NCBI GenBank assembly: GCA_032207245.1
Contig: CM063504.1
Location: 25,254,629 to 25,318,628 of the forward strand
Direction of reading: 5' to 3'
From: Pardosa pseudoannulata
Taxonomy: Eukaryota; Arthropoda; Arachnida; Araneae; Lycosidae
Length of the DNA: 64,000 nt
Position 1 is the first letter of the stretch. The number at the start of each line of letters is the position of its first letter. The notes under the pieces were generated by a model. That model did not search any database. It was not told where the DNA came from and saw only the letters and a list, made by a program, of their open reading frames with translations. The position numbers and the translations under genes were made by a program. Of this stretch, positions 1 to 11,944 are shown one piece after another.

Positions 1-268
1 ACAACAAAAACAACCACGGTCTAAAAGTATACAACTCAATTTAATTATTACTAACATAAGACATAAACTAAGATATTAAATTTAGCAAACATAAGTATAA
101 GGAAATGAAACAATTAGCGTATTTAATGGTCAACAAAACTTAAATCAACTTAAAAACAACGAACCAGCACAAGTAATAGTACCTACACTATAGGCAAACG
201 AACAAGCCACCCACTCAGCTAAGCAAACAAAACACTGTATTTAAACAAACTAGGAATGTCCCGGAATG

Positions 269-439
269 GTTTGGTTTGGTTTAGAATGCTACGGTCTACT
301 TTTTGCAACACGAGGGCTAATGAGACCGGGACCTACAGCTTAAAGCCGATTCCGAACGGCTACGAACATCCATGCCACTGTGGGATTCGAACCCACGAAC
401 TCCGGTTCCGAAGGCCAGCACTCTAACCAATCGGCCATC
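269..439 (-). repeat. SINE-A (tRNA-derived SINE), complete copy with exact 16-bp TSD
   Basis: The tRNA-like head reads on the minus strand, with a B-box GGTTCGAATCC (as TTCGAACCC on plus) and an A-box-like TGGCCGATTGG. The 3' end is a short CCAAA repeat tail. The copy is flanked by an exact direct repeat GGAATGTCCCGGAATG at 253-268 and 440-455, so it is a retrotransposed SINE and not a functional tRNA gene. Confidence 0.85.
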
Positions 440-606
440 GGAATGTCCCGGAATGACTCTTCGGGGAAGAGATACAAGAGATAAGATTTAACCATGGGGT
501 CTAACACTCTTCCATCCGAATTTGTCATAATTTTGACAGAAACATACCAATTTGGTGTAAAATCCACTCACTAAATTTTACGCATTTAACTGATTTCGTT
601 TATGAG

Positions 607-915
607 TTAGCTATTCAACCCGATCTCGAGGTCTAATTTTTTGACGATTACAAAACCTTCTCTGTATTTCACACAAGAGAAAATAATAATAAAAAATACT
701 TCAGCATCTATTTTGTTAATCATCGCATTCTCCATCGGATCTATTTCATCAGGATTGAAGAAAGCTGCCGCGATTGCTTCATTTCACGCTTCGGGAATTA
801 CGAAAGCGAAGATCTCTTTTAAGATTAATTTATGTTTAAAAGAAAAAAAGGACGTCTCCTCTGTGATTAAGATGTCTTCAATAAGTTCTTGTTTATTTAC
901 ATGTTCTTAGAAAGT
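607..915 (-). pseudogene. decayed coding-like stretch of unknown origin
   Basis: On the minus strand one frame reads about 38 codons (containing QELIEDILITEE), meets a TGA, then continues about 58 codons (containing NPDEIDPMENAMINK) to TAA near 609. Local GC is higher than the flanks and the composition is acidic and coding-like, but a further stop lies just upstream and there are no clear splice sites. I do not recognise the family. It could be a retrocopy fragment or transposon debris. Confidence 0.2.
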
Positions 916-2891
916 CTTCTTTTAACTTCGACAATAGAAAGACATGCATTAGAGAAAGATACTTAGGTAGTTTTTTATGCCGCAATTTTAGAAAGCACTG
1001 ACTAATCTAATTTTGCAACCTCGTTACTATTATATCCTAATATGTTAACATCGTCTTAGCAAGCACTATTTAGAGCAGGTATGAGTTTAGAATTTGAACT
1101 GTTATCCCTATTCCATTAACAAAACTAAGTATGTTTGGTTTTTCATATTGTATAATATTTAGGAAAAATATATTGCTATATACTGGCAAATAGATTTTAA
1201 TTCTCATCTTTCTGACCTATAACGGCTACTAATTTTAATTTAACCTGTTTCTCCCGAATGTTATTCAATGACATCTACATTACATACTAATTAATCAATG
1301 TTATTTTTTACTAATTCTCTTTTTAAACACAGTAACTAGTTTGCATTAAAGTTATTGAACTATTTAAACTGATAAAAGAATTTTTAGGATACACAATTCT
1401 TTATGCACAAAACCTTTAATATTATAAACATAAGTGATAAAATTAAAAAAATAATTCTTCGCTCAGATAATTCTTACAAGTTATAGGCAAAATTTTACTA
1501 ATTTTACAATTAAAAAACTATGGATCACATGTTTTGTTAGTTAAATAGTTTAACTTTAGTATTTAATGTTTAGTTTCTAAGATATTTAATCAGTGACATT
1601 TTAGTATTTTATTATTAAAATAGCAAAGGTTTGTTCTCAAAAAATTGTTTAATCCGGCATGAAACTACGTAAATTTTAGTTTCCTATTTGACTTATTATA
1701 TTTACAAAAAGAAAATGTCATAGATCTGGTAACAAAATTGGTATTAAGTAGAGTGTAATCTAGGCCTCAATGAATAATTGTGAGTTATTCAATGAGCTTA
1801 TTTCGACTTTTCAAGAGATATATCAACTCTTAAAGTGTTAAGTACATTTTACACACGAACTGCATATAAAGTATGATAGCTTTAAAATGTAGATTAGAAA
1901 ATAACACATTTTATTTTTAAAAAATTGTTCTCCTTAAGAGTTCTATCTAATATGATCCTAAATACGGTAATATGTTAAAAATTACAAGCTGGTATCATTA
2001 CCCAGCCTGAAAATTCAATATTAATTCAAACACTAAATGTACTTAATCATATTACCCATACATTAAAACTAATTAAAAGTATCTTATTTTTAAAAATAAG
2101 CTACAGAATGGTAATCTAGAGTTAAAATAGGACGTTTTATAAATGAAATTTTACAGTTTTCGCTAGGAATTTTATTTCTCCACAACTATTGTCCTTAGAC
2201 ACATATATATTTTCAATTAAAAATATTCAAATAAGATCTTTGTTTTTAAGTTATTTTTAAATTTAAATACTCAATTTTGCGAAAAATGCAGAATCTATAT
2301 CTTTATATTCTCTCTATAATTATAATCAGTAAAAATGAAAACTCTCCTCAAGAGGAAAATTCCCACAATAAAATGATAAAGGTATTAAAATTCAAAATTT
2401 CAAGATTTTTCTCCTTTGTTCGGGATTGGTTAATAGAATAATTACAGTAATTCAAAATTAAAATCAGGTTACAATTCAGGTTTCACGGGGTAAGGGGGAT
2501 GTATTAAGAGTTTATTTTACTGGAAAATACAGTGTATATCCATTTTACTATGGATACATCATCCGTTTATAATCGCGGAATCCTCTTCCATAACACCGTA
2601 AAAGACACATTGCAACCTGATTTCTAAACACAATTTTTGCAATTAATATTTTAACTGATCTCTGAATGAAAGAGAAAAAATATCTCTAAACTTTCGCCTA
2701 CTTAGATTTAAACATCATATTCAATTTTTTGTCTTTCGATTTAATTTATCATAGTTTTCTACAAAAATTTTATCTAACGCTTCTAATATACATTATGATA
2801 AATCCGCAAATCGGTTAGAAGGTTTCGATTTTATTTGAATTATTAATATTTACTTTAAATTAAAAAAAGTTCAAACTTTTCATGACAATTC

Positions 2892-3281
2892 TACGTCATA
2901 CCTACAGAAATTTCCTGTAAATTAACTATTCAATTATTGAACGAAATAATACTCGAATATGCTAGAAAATTTTCATAACTTAAAAAAAGTATAATAAGGT
3001 GAAAAATTTAATACATAAAATGCGTCATACCTATAGAAATTTCCTGTAAATTAACTATTCAATTATTGAACGAAATAATACTCGAATATGCTAGAAAATT
3101 TTCATAACTTAAAAAAAGTATAATAAGGTGAAAAATTTAATACATAAAATGCGTCATGCCTATAGAAATTTCCTGTAAATTAACTATTCAATTATTGAAC
3201 GAAATAATACTCGAATATGCTAGAAAATTTTCATAACTTAAAAAAAGTATAATAAGGTGAAAAATTTAATACATAAAATGC
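2892..3281. repeat. three near-identical 129-bp tandem units
   Basis: A 129-bp unit starting CGTCATRCCTAYAG and ending in AATACATAAAA occurs three times head to tail, with starts near 2894, 3023 and 3152. Only one or two substitutions separate the units, so the triplication is recent or homogenised. It lies about 440 bp downstream of the donor of the first kinase exon. Confidence 0.9.
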
Positions 3282-3722
3282 GAGAAATATTAAAAAAAAT
3301 TAATGAAAAAAGTTTAAAAAATTGAAAAAAATTAATTTTTTTACCTCATTGAATTAGACATGTACTCGAATGCATATGTATGCAAAATTTCATACCTCTA
3401 AGAAAATATTTTACGAGAGCATTAGTAACTTTAAACTATAAGTATATTAACTATTAACAGGAACAAGTAGTGAACTTAAAACTTTTTTAATTGAAACTTT
3501 TGGGAAAGTATAAAATTATTAGCAGTTGTCTAAATACTGAAATTTACTTTTTGTATATTACATGATTTAACTGTAAAAATATTCTAAATTTAAAATTAAT
3601 TATATTAGTTATTACATATTTCACGGCACAAAAAAACCTTAAAGCATTTCTCACATTCATTTGCATAAATATGAGAAACAATTAATAGAAGTAATATATA
3701 AAATCCCAATAGTATAACTTAC

Positions 3723-3804
3723 TTTCCAACTTCTTCCTTTAGATCGAATCTTTCAGCAAAAAGTGTTCCGTTTTCTATCTGTACAGTATTTTCTGGCATG
3801 TCCT
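3723..3804 (-). CDS. MLCK-like exon 8 of window: linker end and start of kinase domain
   Basis: Acceptor TTTGCAG/AGGACATG and donor GGAAA/GTAAGT bound 82 bp. With the last G of the previous exon the frame reads EDMPENTVQIENGT and then FAERFDLKEEVGK. The last part aligns with the kinase-domain opening of smooth-muscle MLCK (FYDIEERLGSGKFG): a Phe/Tyr-Asp start, the first beta strand, then the first Gly of the ATP loop. The exon ends in phase 2 within the codon after that Gly (AA|N, Lys or Asn). The next exon should supply the rest of GxGxFG but is outside the window. The acidic linker followed by a kinase matches the MYLK layout. Twitchin and titin kinases are the alternative family; the FN3 sequence upstream favours MLCK. 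Confidence 0.85.
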
Positions 3805-4221
3805 CTGCAAATGGAAGCAAAAAAAATCATTAAAATATTTGGAAATTTACAGAAGTGCTGGTGTAAATATTTAAATGCTGGTTTATTAAATTATTTTTTG
3901 ATTGAGGATTACTAGGAATTTAATAAAGACAAATTATAAATTTATATTTAGTTCATAAGAAAATAATTACTATTCTCAATATAAACCTAAATATGTACTG
4001 ACAGCATTTTAGGAGACTAATATATTTATTACATATTTACTAGATAAAGCTGAAGAATTTTGCGAAATTTCTCGTATTTATGAAATTAATTCGATGCATA
4101 ACAAATAAATCAATTTGCTGTCAAACGCTGTCAGCGTACTCGAATACAGTTGAACTTGCCAGATTCAAATAAAACTGGTTTAAACGTAATTCAAAATTTC
4201 GAATTGTATCAATTTCTATTT

Positions 4222-4397
4222 GATTTGGTTTGGTTTGGAGCTCTACGGTCTACTGTTATGCACACGAGGGCTAACGAGACCGGAACCTACATCTTAAAGT
4301 CGATTCCGAACGGCTACGAATATCCAACCCATAGTAGGATTCGAACCCACGAACTCCGGTACTAATTATTAGCCCTAACCAATCGGCCAAAGTTCGG
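4222..4397 (-). repeat. SINE-A copy
   Basis: Full-length but diverged; the tRNA head is degenerate at its 5' end (TACTAATTATTAGCC replaces part of the usual sequence). Imperfect flanking repeats (CAATTTCTATTTGATTT versus CAAATTTCATTGGATTT) look like an aged target-site duplication. Confidence 0.8.
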
Positions 4398-6263
4398 CTC
4401 AAATTTCATTGGATTTACTATACAACGTTAAAATTATGTAATTAATCACAGAATGTTCCAGAAGGTTTTATTAATTTAGATTCTAAAAATTCTGAAATTT
4501 TAGAAAATGCCTCATTTAAAAAAAATATATAGAATTTCCAAACTGTTTTTAGAATTCTTCCTTCATTTTGTCTTTAATCGTATGCAATTAATGCTAGAAA
4601 GCTATATATAAAGGATAGAAAAAGTCGCGGGGAAGGATAAAGAAAGATTTCAGTGAAAGTTATTGGGCTCTTCTCGTCTGTGTTCCATATATATGCAAGT
4701 CATTGGTCCTAACTTGTTAATATTTTGGTCAGATGACGATGCCACCTATAAATCATATTTAAATATTAATTATTCAAGAACCTTTTTTTTTTGAGAAACG
4801 ACCAAATTATTAATGAAGCAAAGATTGAAGACGTTAATTCATCTGACTGAGGTAGAGAAAAGATAGAATAGGATGAGAACATGTAATACCAACTCTATCG
4901 GAAACATTGATTATGTTACAAAATATAAGACGACTTCTTGGACCACAAAAGAATGACAATACAGTCTTCCATTCCCTAAGAAAACATGGATTTAGTAGAA
5001 TGTGCAAATTAAGTGAAAATTACGATTTTTTTAGATACTCTGTTACGTAACTTTAACGGAATTGGATGATTCAAATTTTGAATAATTTAAAATATTTTCC
5101 TTCTTTTTTGAAATTTCAATTAACGAATATGGACTGCATTAATGAAACTTTAAAATTTTAGAAAAATTCACACAGTATAAGAATTTATCGATTTGAACTC
5201 CTTTTCTTGTTTCGCATATCTTGTGTCCGCAACTTTTTGGTATTTAAGAAGTTTCCAGTGCAGTGAGCGCCGCATAGTTAAATGTTATCTATAAGCACTT
5301 ACAGTCAACCTATCAGTTTAGCTTATTTATCGCTTTCAACTAATTTTCTGCTAACTCGTAAAACTTATAAACAGGTGTTTCTCAGCTCGTATGTAGAAAG
5401 TGTGCCTTAAGTATGCCCTGTAAACATGAACTGTCTTCATCACTGTACTAAATAATTACACCTATAGGAATAAGCATCTATGGAAAAATTGAGTCAAAAA
5501 AGCTTAAAATGATAATCATGTTTATAAATTGCCTAGTGCTAGTTAACAGGTCACTGCTATTAGTTATTAAAATAAGGGTAATAACGGGCTAAAATCTAAT
5601 GTCTTAAAGGCTATTTTCATTTTGAGTCACAATTTAACTTTTTGGTAGATATTAAACGAATAAGTTTATAATAAACAAAGATTGAAAAAATAAAAGAATT
5701 TGTGTTTAGGAGGTAAGCAAACGATTTATTAAGATAGTAAAAATTATTAAAAATACGATACACATTTTTTCTTGAACGAATGTTTTTAAGCTTGACTTCG
5801 TAACAGTTTCTTTTATAATAAACTATTAAAACATTTATTAAATGTAGTGGATTCTGATGTGTTACTGAATTTTAACTGTTTTATTGAGATTCATATTAGT
5901 ATCAAAGCATGTCATATTCCATTAGTATCAGGAAGTGAAACTATAGAAAAAGTTATCTGTTTCATATACCTGTACATCAAAAATCCTGTAGAAAATTTCT
6001 TGTCGATAAAATCTCAACTAGTTTCATTTATTAAAATTAGAACGATAGAAATAAATAGCGAATGAACTAAAAAAAACTATAAATTAAAAATATATATTTC
6101 TTTGAAAATATATCCAAATGAATCCATATCAAGCTAACACCTGACAAAATTATTTACCATCCTAGAAAACATATATTCAGATTTCCTAGATATCGCTTGA
6201 GGTGTCTTAGTGTGCTAGATTCGTTAACAAAAAAAGTCAGCTAATAGACTCATATAGTCTTTT

Positions 6264-6886
6264 TTAAACACTAGGTTTACGGGACGCATCATTTTCACTC
6301 ATTTCGAATTTTATAAAAAAATTACAAAAAGTTTAAGCCTTTTTATTTTATCTCTTGTACTGACTTTTATCCATTGCACGAGGTGAATATATATTAAAGT
6401 ATTTTCTTTAAAACTGTTGTAATATTGAAATTTTCTATGTGGTATAGCTATGTCGACGGATGTGGGTCAATTTGACGCTATCGTAATGTAGACAAAATTT
6501 TTAGTAAATTAGTTCTACTCATGTAAGCATTACAATAATAATAAATACGAATGTACCAACAATACTTCGATCCGTTATCCGATATTTTTATCTCAAATGA
6601 AACAAGCAAATAAGCAACAGTAGAAAGAACGAAACGCAGAATGTCAATTGAAGAGATTTTGAAGGTTTTTTGTGTTTGGATCGAGTATAGAAAAATAAAA
6701 TACTAGAATATTTTTGAACTAGTAATATTATTGTGAACCTCAATAATATATCATATTTTCATTTTTTACTTATAATGTATAACTACATTACTTTCTGAGT
6801 GTTGTTCTATGTATACATTCATGCATCAAATTGACTCCTGTTCGTATTGATAGGTATATAAGAAACGTCCATAAACCTAGTGTTAA
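6264..6886. mobile_element. TTAA-flanked piggyBac-like non-autonomous element (family 1)
   Basis: TTAA lies at both ends, with inverted termini CACTAGGTTTACGGGACG on the left and its near-complement ACGTCCATAAACCTAGTG on the right. One extra A sits inside the left TTAA. It is 623 bp with no coding capacity. TTAA duplication is the signature of piggyBac-superfamily insertion. The right end is only 30 bp from the donor of the FN3 exon. Confidence 0.6.
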
Positions 6887-6916
6887 ATATTTTCACAATA
6901 AGAATAAATCACAAAC

Positions 6917-7101
6917 CTGGTTCTTCATCAGACGATGTATCATACTGCAGAAAATCATTCAAGCAAATGACTTTGGATTCTTTACTAGGATGGCTCAGAC
7001 CGTATCTGTTTTCAGCTCTGACACGGAATATATATTTTTGTCCCATGGACAGCCCTTGAACAGCACAACTGGTATTCACGGAAGACACAACCTTGTGCCA
7101 C
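6917..7101 (-). CDS. MLCK-like exon 7 of window: FN3 second half and acidic linker
   Basis: Acceptor TTTTTAACAG/GTGGCAC and donor GAACCAG/GTTTGT bound 185 bp. With AA from exon 6 the frame opens KWHKVVSSVNTSC and contains GLSMGQKYIFRVRAENRYG, the typical FN3 F-G region (YxFRVxAxNxYG). An acidic linker with SSDEEP follows. Vertebrate MYLK has the same order: WKELATC, then YKFRVRAINVYGTSEPSQES, then a SDDDEKEPE-like linker. The exon ends in phase 1 and joins the kinase-start exon. FN3 in MLCK is a structural module thought to position the kinase on the actomyosin lattice. Confidence 0.9.
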
Positions 7102-7242
7102 CTGTTAAAAAGGGTTGCTTTTTATAGGGTATAATGTTATATAACATGATAATTCATACAAACATATCTTTAACAAATGAAAATTTATGTTAAAATACTA
7201 TAATATCGAAGGAGGGACATTCCGGACATATACGACCTCCCC

Positions 7243-7407
7243 TCGGTTTGGTTGGCTGGGAGTGCTGCGATCTACTTTTTGCAACACGAGGGCTAATAAG
7301 ACCAGGACCTACATTTTAAAGCCGAACATCCATGCCACTGTGGGATTCGAACCCACGAACTCCGGTACCGAAGACCATCACTCTAACTAATCGGTCATTG
7401 TTCGGCG
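7243..7407 (-). repeat. SINE-A copy with internal deletion
   Basis: The copy lacks about 15 bp found in other copies (AAAGCCG runs directly into AACATCCATG). Flanks CGACCTCCCCTCGG and GCGACCCC...CCTCGG look like a target-site duplication; the right flank carries a C homopolymer that may be an assembly error. Confidence 0.8.
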
Positions 7408-7884
7408 ACCCCCCCCCCTCGGAGTACGGTTTTGGCTGAAGATACATTTATAAATGTCTAGCACTAAAACTATAGTGTAAGTCAATTTAACCCAAATCCA
7501 ATCTTATTTGTGTTTTTCTTTAAAAATAAAAAGTAGTTACTGTGAGAATCGACCAAAAATTCAAGAGTCTCTAAAATAATATGGATAGCAGACTATTAAA
7601 ATATGATTGATTAAGCTCTTATCAGTCTTGTGTTTTTAACACTTATATTTTAAACAAAGAAACATTTATATTTAAACAAGAAATGGGTTATGGACATCTA
7701 TACAACGAGAAATTTATCATAGATGGTGTGTTTCCACATTTCACTCATCTCAATATTAATTTATACTCTTACTTTTTGTCTCTCTTTCTCACGCACAGTA
7801 ATCCTTGGGGGATTAATAAAAACCCCACATGCCCTTATCTATTCACTACGTCACTGACTAGATGTATATATGTTTTCATAAATA

Positions 7885-8472
7885 TACGGTGTTTCAAAAA
7901 TGACCGGTATATTTGAAAAATCAATAAAAACTAAACGGACAGTGATAGAAATACACAGCTTATTGCAATATTCTTGGGAGAATAGTAAATTTTCAGGCAG
8001 ACAAACTTTCAAAATTACTTGCTATATTTCACAACAGATGGCGCTGCAGTCTGGAAAAATCTAAACTACGATATTATTCTGTGGGTACTTTTAAAAGGCC
8101 AGGTGTACCGCTACTATCCATAAACAATTGAATAACTCTTATAGGATTATATATTGTGGAATAACAGTACAACTGTTCTGCATGTGTAGATATCCCACAT
8201 GAGGTACGTTTACACGGGTTTCTGATAATTTCGCTCTGAGAATACGCCATATTATTGCTGAGCCTGGTGGATATATGGAAAATATCATAGTTTAAATTTT
8301 TCCAGATTGCAGCTCCATCTGTTATGGAACATTGTAACTAATTTTGAAAGTTTGTCTGCCTGAAAATTTATTATTGTTTTAAACATATTGCAATGAACTG
8401 TGTATTTTTACCACTGTCCGTTTAGTTTTTATTGATTTTCAAATATACCGGTCATTTTTGAAACGCCTTGTA
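7885..8472. mobile_element. fold-back MITE with arms of about 190 bp
   Basis: The left end TACGGTGTTTCAAAAATG is matched by the inverted right end CATTTTTGAAACGCCTTGTA. Inverted similarity extends through the shared block CCGGTATATTTGAAAA, an ACGGACAGTG motif, and on to about 8083 on the left and 8276 on the right. The central 190 bp is unique and there is no ORF. TA at both ends is compatible with Tc1/mariner-type insertion, but the superfamily is not secured. Confidence 0.75.
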
Positions 8473-10044
8473 TGTTAAAAGACGCTATGAGAAAAAAATA
8501 GAAATCAAATTACTAAATTTGTATGAGAAAATTACTGCTTCAGAATATTCACAGTCACTTATTTTACGATATTTAATGTACAAGGGTAAATCTTGAGAAA
8601 ACATTAATTTTGTGTGAAAGTTAATCTTTTATAAGGGTCTAGAACAAAAAATTTTGGAAAGAAAAAAAAGACATTTTACTTTTTCAAGTGAGATAGATAC
8701 ATTACAAAGGTTTTATATTTCAACAATTCAAATCGCTTGTTTCTACGATGACCGCATAAAAATAATATTTTTTTGATGTTATACTGACTACAAATGCCAT
8801 ACACTCCTATCAGACATTAAATTTCGCTTGTTTCAAAATTATCTTATTTCAAGGATTGACTAATCCATGAAGATTGTTTAAATTCTGTTATAAGCATGCG
8901 ATTTTGTACAGACAATCTGTGATGCATAATCTTCGAATATTTTTCGTGATTTTAATTTGCAGAAAATATATCAAACTATCTTTTTCAATAAAAGTTTTCT
9001 CAAATAGTTATTAAATATTTTAACAACAATATTTTGACAAAACTAAAGAATTATTCAAAAATAGTTTCTTTACTCAATAGTGAATAATATTTGAAAAGAG
9101 GATTTGATTCTAAAGCTATTTTAAAGTTTCAATGTGTTTAAAATTAAAACTTTTTAAACATTAAAATTTAAAAAATTTTAACAACAATTCCTATATACAA
9201 TAATATAAATATAAAAAAATTAAAAATATTATAAATCAAATAATTGTTCCTACCTGTCCAAACATCAAGCAAAATCTTTTAATATATATCGATTTTTTTT
9301 AATGTTTTGTAATAGTTTTGTAGACCATTTAGACTATTTTTTTAACTTGAGATTTAAATTAATTATTTTTTATTTTCTTGGTTAGCAATTTGTTAGCAAC
9401 GCTCTGAAGAGATTTTCAAAGAAATTGTTTGTATTATTAATTTGTATTCTATAAGGAAATTATATCTTGTAATTAGGATGATTTCAATCCTGTCTTTGAA
9501 TTTTTTTGAAGAATAAAAAGGTATATTTATATACTTCTCTGTAGAATGTGAGAATGCATAACAAATAAGGGAGGTTTCTCAATCAGTAGAGTTCACCCTG
9601 AACTTAAAGAAACTGAGTCTATAAATTAATAATTTTTATTTATTCTAAGGGGAGTCAATTATGCTTTAACTCCGAAGATTTTTATGAGTAAATCTTATTC
9701 TATATTTAAATGTATTAGTCCTACTTCGTTAACATAAACTTTTTATTTTGATGAATGTAAATAATTCGTCAGTTAAACATGTCCTTGTGCCTCGGGCAAG
9801 TAAGTTCGCTTTACCTCGGTTCAAATGCCAACGTGCAAAAGTTTAGGTTTAAAGTACAACAGCTTTATATTTTTATAAAGATAAATCAGTTAATCATGCA
9901 AACATTTTAATTTTTAAAACATTATTAGATTTCAACGTTTGCATATCCACTACAGCTCTTGTAGAAGGGCTCTTTTTTAGGCCAAAGACATGGATAGTCT
10001 ACCCAAAGAGTAAGAGAACATAAAAGATACTCATACGAACACAA

Positions 10045-10813
10045 TTCTGCAGGATTCTGTGGGACTACTTGGACCTTCCATTACAAAAAGATGAATTATC
10101 ATTACAAATGTAGATGTTCCTTAAATATCAGGGATCTACCAACATATGTATTATGGACTCCATCCTTGATGTGATCCCTATATAGCAGTTAGTAGTCTCT
10201 GGTGTGAGCAGTTTTGTAAACTTTAGAATAGTAAAGATTATTTGTCTATATTGTGCTCTCCTTTTGCACCAAGAACCTCTCGCGTCACGACATTTGCTTT
10301 CCGGCCCCACATCTTATTGAGAAAGTTGTTTTGACTAGTTATATCCCCCCTTACAAATACGACCATTAATTTTGCTACACCATATATCTGCGAGATCATT
10401 AAACTTTTTATCTCACAGTTATTGCAGTTGTAGAGTTCTGTGGAATTGCTTGCACACATCAATTACAAAAAGATGAATTATCTTTACAAATGTAGGCATT
10501 TCTTAAATATCAGGAATTTACCAACATATGCATGATAAACTCCAACGATGTGATCCCTATATAGCAGTAAGTGTTCACTAGTTTGAGCAGTTTTGTAAAT
10601 TTTTGAATAGTAAAGATTATTTGTGTGTGCTGTGCTCTTCTTTTGCACTAAGAACCTTTCGCATCACGACATTTACTTTCCAGTCCCACACCTTATTGAG
10701 AAAGTTCTTTTGACAAGCTATATCACCCCTTACAAATACCATTAATTTTGCTACACCATATATCTGTGAGATCAGCAAACTGGTAATCTCACAGTTGTTG
10801 CAGTCGTAGAGTT
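10045..10813. repeat. two-copy tandem duplication, period about 382 bp
   Basis: The block containing TTACAAAAAGATGAATTATC, CCCTATATAGCAGT and TTTTGCTACACCATATATCTG appears at 10080-10430 and again at 10462-10813, about 90 percent alike by eye. It starts about 135 bp downstream of the exon 6 donor. Short open frames here are by-products. Confidence 0.85.
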
Positions 10814-10947
10814 CACATTACACATAAAAAACAGATTTGGGGAGCATGTGGAACATACGTTTATATTAAGTATGTTCTACATGATCGTGCGTACTGAAAC
10901 ATACGTTACGAAATTTCAAAAGAAATATGCAGTCAGGTATTGCTTAC

Positions 10948-11092
10948 TTTTTGTCAGGGAAAGTGCACATTTCAACTTCGTATCCTGTGACAACGCTTCC
11001 GCCATCGTACATAGATCCGTACCAGCTAAGAACAAGGGAGTGGTCTGTCACCTCACTTGCTGTAGGCTCACCCCCAGGTGGCTCAGGAAAAC
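10948..11092 (-). CDS. MLCK-like exon 6 of window: FN3 first half
   Basis: Acceptor GTCTTTCAG/GTTTTCC and donor GACAAAAA/GTAAGC bound 145 bp. Completing the codon from exon 5, it reads GFPEPPGGEPTASEVTDHSL, then VLSWYGSMYDGGSVVTGYEV and EMCTFPDK. This is the N-terminal half of an FN3 domain: the Pro-rich entry, the core Trp in LSWYG, then YDGG and GYxVE. The match to the MYLK FN3 (PDPPAGTPCASD, SLTLSWYGSSYDGGSAV) is close enough to assign the gene. The usual FN3 opening after an Ig domain is preserved across the intron. The exon ends in phase 2. Confidence 0.93.
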
Positions 11093-11553
11093 CTGAAAGA
11101 CATTCAAGAGTAACATACTGCTGAACATAACATACATGTAGATTTACACAGGTAAAGAAAAACAGTATCATACAGCAATATAGAGAACATAGGTTTTAAA
11201 CAATCGGCAATCGATAATGCTTGAATGGTTCCTGAAAACCCTAATAAGAGTAAAATAATGCTAAGTATTACATCAATAGAATTGTATAAAAGAAAACAGG
11301 TACAGATAAAGGGGGATCATAGGTTTTGAAAATTTTTTCCGCTTACCTTACCTCAAGTCAAAAACTGGGTTCATTCCCTCAGTTATAGATTCCCAAATTA
11401 AGACTGTACCTTTAAATCTTTAAATGAGATATTAGTTACGTTAAGAGCCTGACGAATAACCTTGGATGCCCTCCCTATATGCGAGGTGCAATTATAATGT
11501 ATTTTATTCTAAAGATATGGATACTACTTTGGTTGTTTTGAAATGCTAGATTA

Positions 11554-11944
11554 CATTAGAACCTCGATTAACCGAGCTTCGATTAACCACGGTTTCTGTT
11601 AACCTAGGCAATAAGGAAGTCTAATTTTTTTTCTCCTTTCCAAAATGAGCTTGGGAAAAATTATACACATTTTAGTTCGTTGCCCGTGTTACAGGCACGT
11701 CTTCCTCACAAAAGCATTCAACTTCCAGGAAATATTACACCTTTTTAAATCTTCTTAGCTGTGAACCATATGCTCATATATGTTTGTTTTTAATCACTTA
11801 AAGAACATTCTATTGTTTATCCCTTTTAAAGTTAGTTAAATTCGCAAGCACGGTAGGTTTTTATACATGGTTTCTCTTGATCGAGATTTCCGATGTCCGA
11901 GGTACTAGCGGTCCCAATTAGCTCGGATAATCGAGGTTCTACTG
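11554..11944. mobile_element. Tigger/pogo-like MITE
   Basis: Termini CATTAGAACCTCGATTAACC and GGATAATCGAGGTTCTACTG are inverted and flanked by TA (11552-11553 and 11945-11946). CAGTAGAACCTCGATTATCCGA-type ends are known from Tigger/pogo elements. It is 391 bp with no transposase. Confidence 0.75.

Larger units (their letters stand above)
1..3722 (-). other. intron after the first kinase exon; kinase core not in window
   Basis: After the donor of the last exon, the rest of the kinase domain should follow toward position 1. I looked on the minus strand for the glycine-loop remainder, the VAxK lysine, HRD and DFG motifs and found none. The stretch holds one SINE-A copy, a decayed ORF near 0.6-0.9 kb and a 129-bp triplicate repeat, and otherwise AT-rich sequence in which I see nothing. 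Confidence 0.6.
3805..6916 (-). other. intron between exons 7 and 8 (3.1 kb)
   Basis: It contains one SINE-A copy and a TTAA-flanked element whose right end stops 30 bp beyond the exon 7 donor. The rest is AT-rich without recognisable genes on either strand. The 5847-6065 plus-strand open frame has no coding features that I recognise. Confidence 0.7.
7102..10947 (-). other. intron splitting the FN3 domain (3.8 kb)
   Basis: It holds a SINE-A copy about 140 bp upstream of the exon 7 acceptor, a 588-bp fold-back element and a 382-bp tandem duplication. Between 8.5 and 10.0 kb I see only AT-rich sequence. Confidence 0.75.

Noticed and set aside
1..3700. Search for the remaining MLCK kinase exons (ATP lysine, HRD, DFG)
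   Set aside because: No such motif with splice sites is readable on the minus strand; the catalytic core must lie outside the window.
9540..9850. tRNA-like segments (TCAATCAGTAGAGTTCACCC; CTCGGTTCAAATGCC)
   Set aside because: A- and B-box-like pieces are about 220 bp apart without a shared fold or a second copy in the window.
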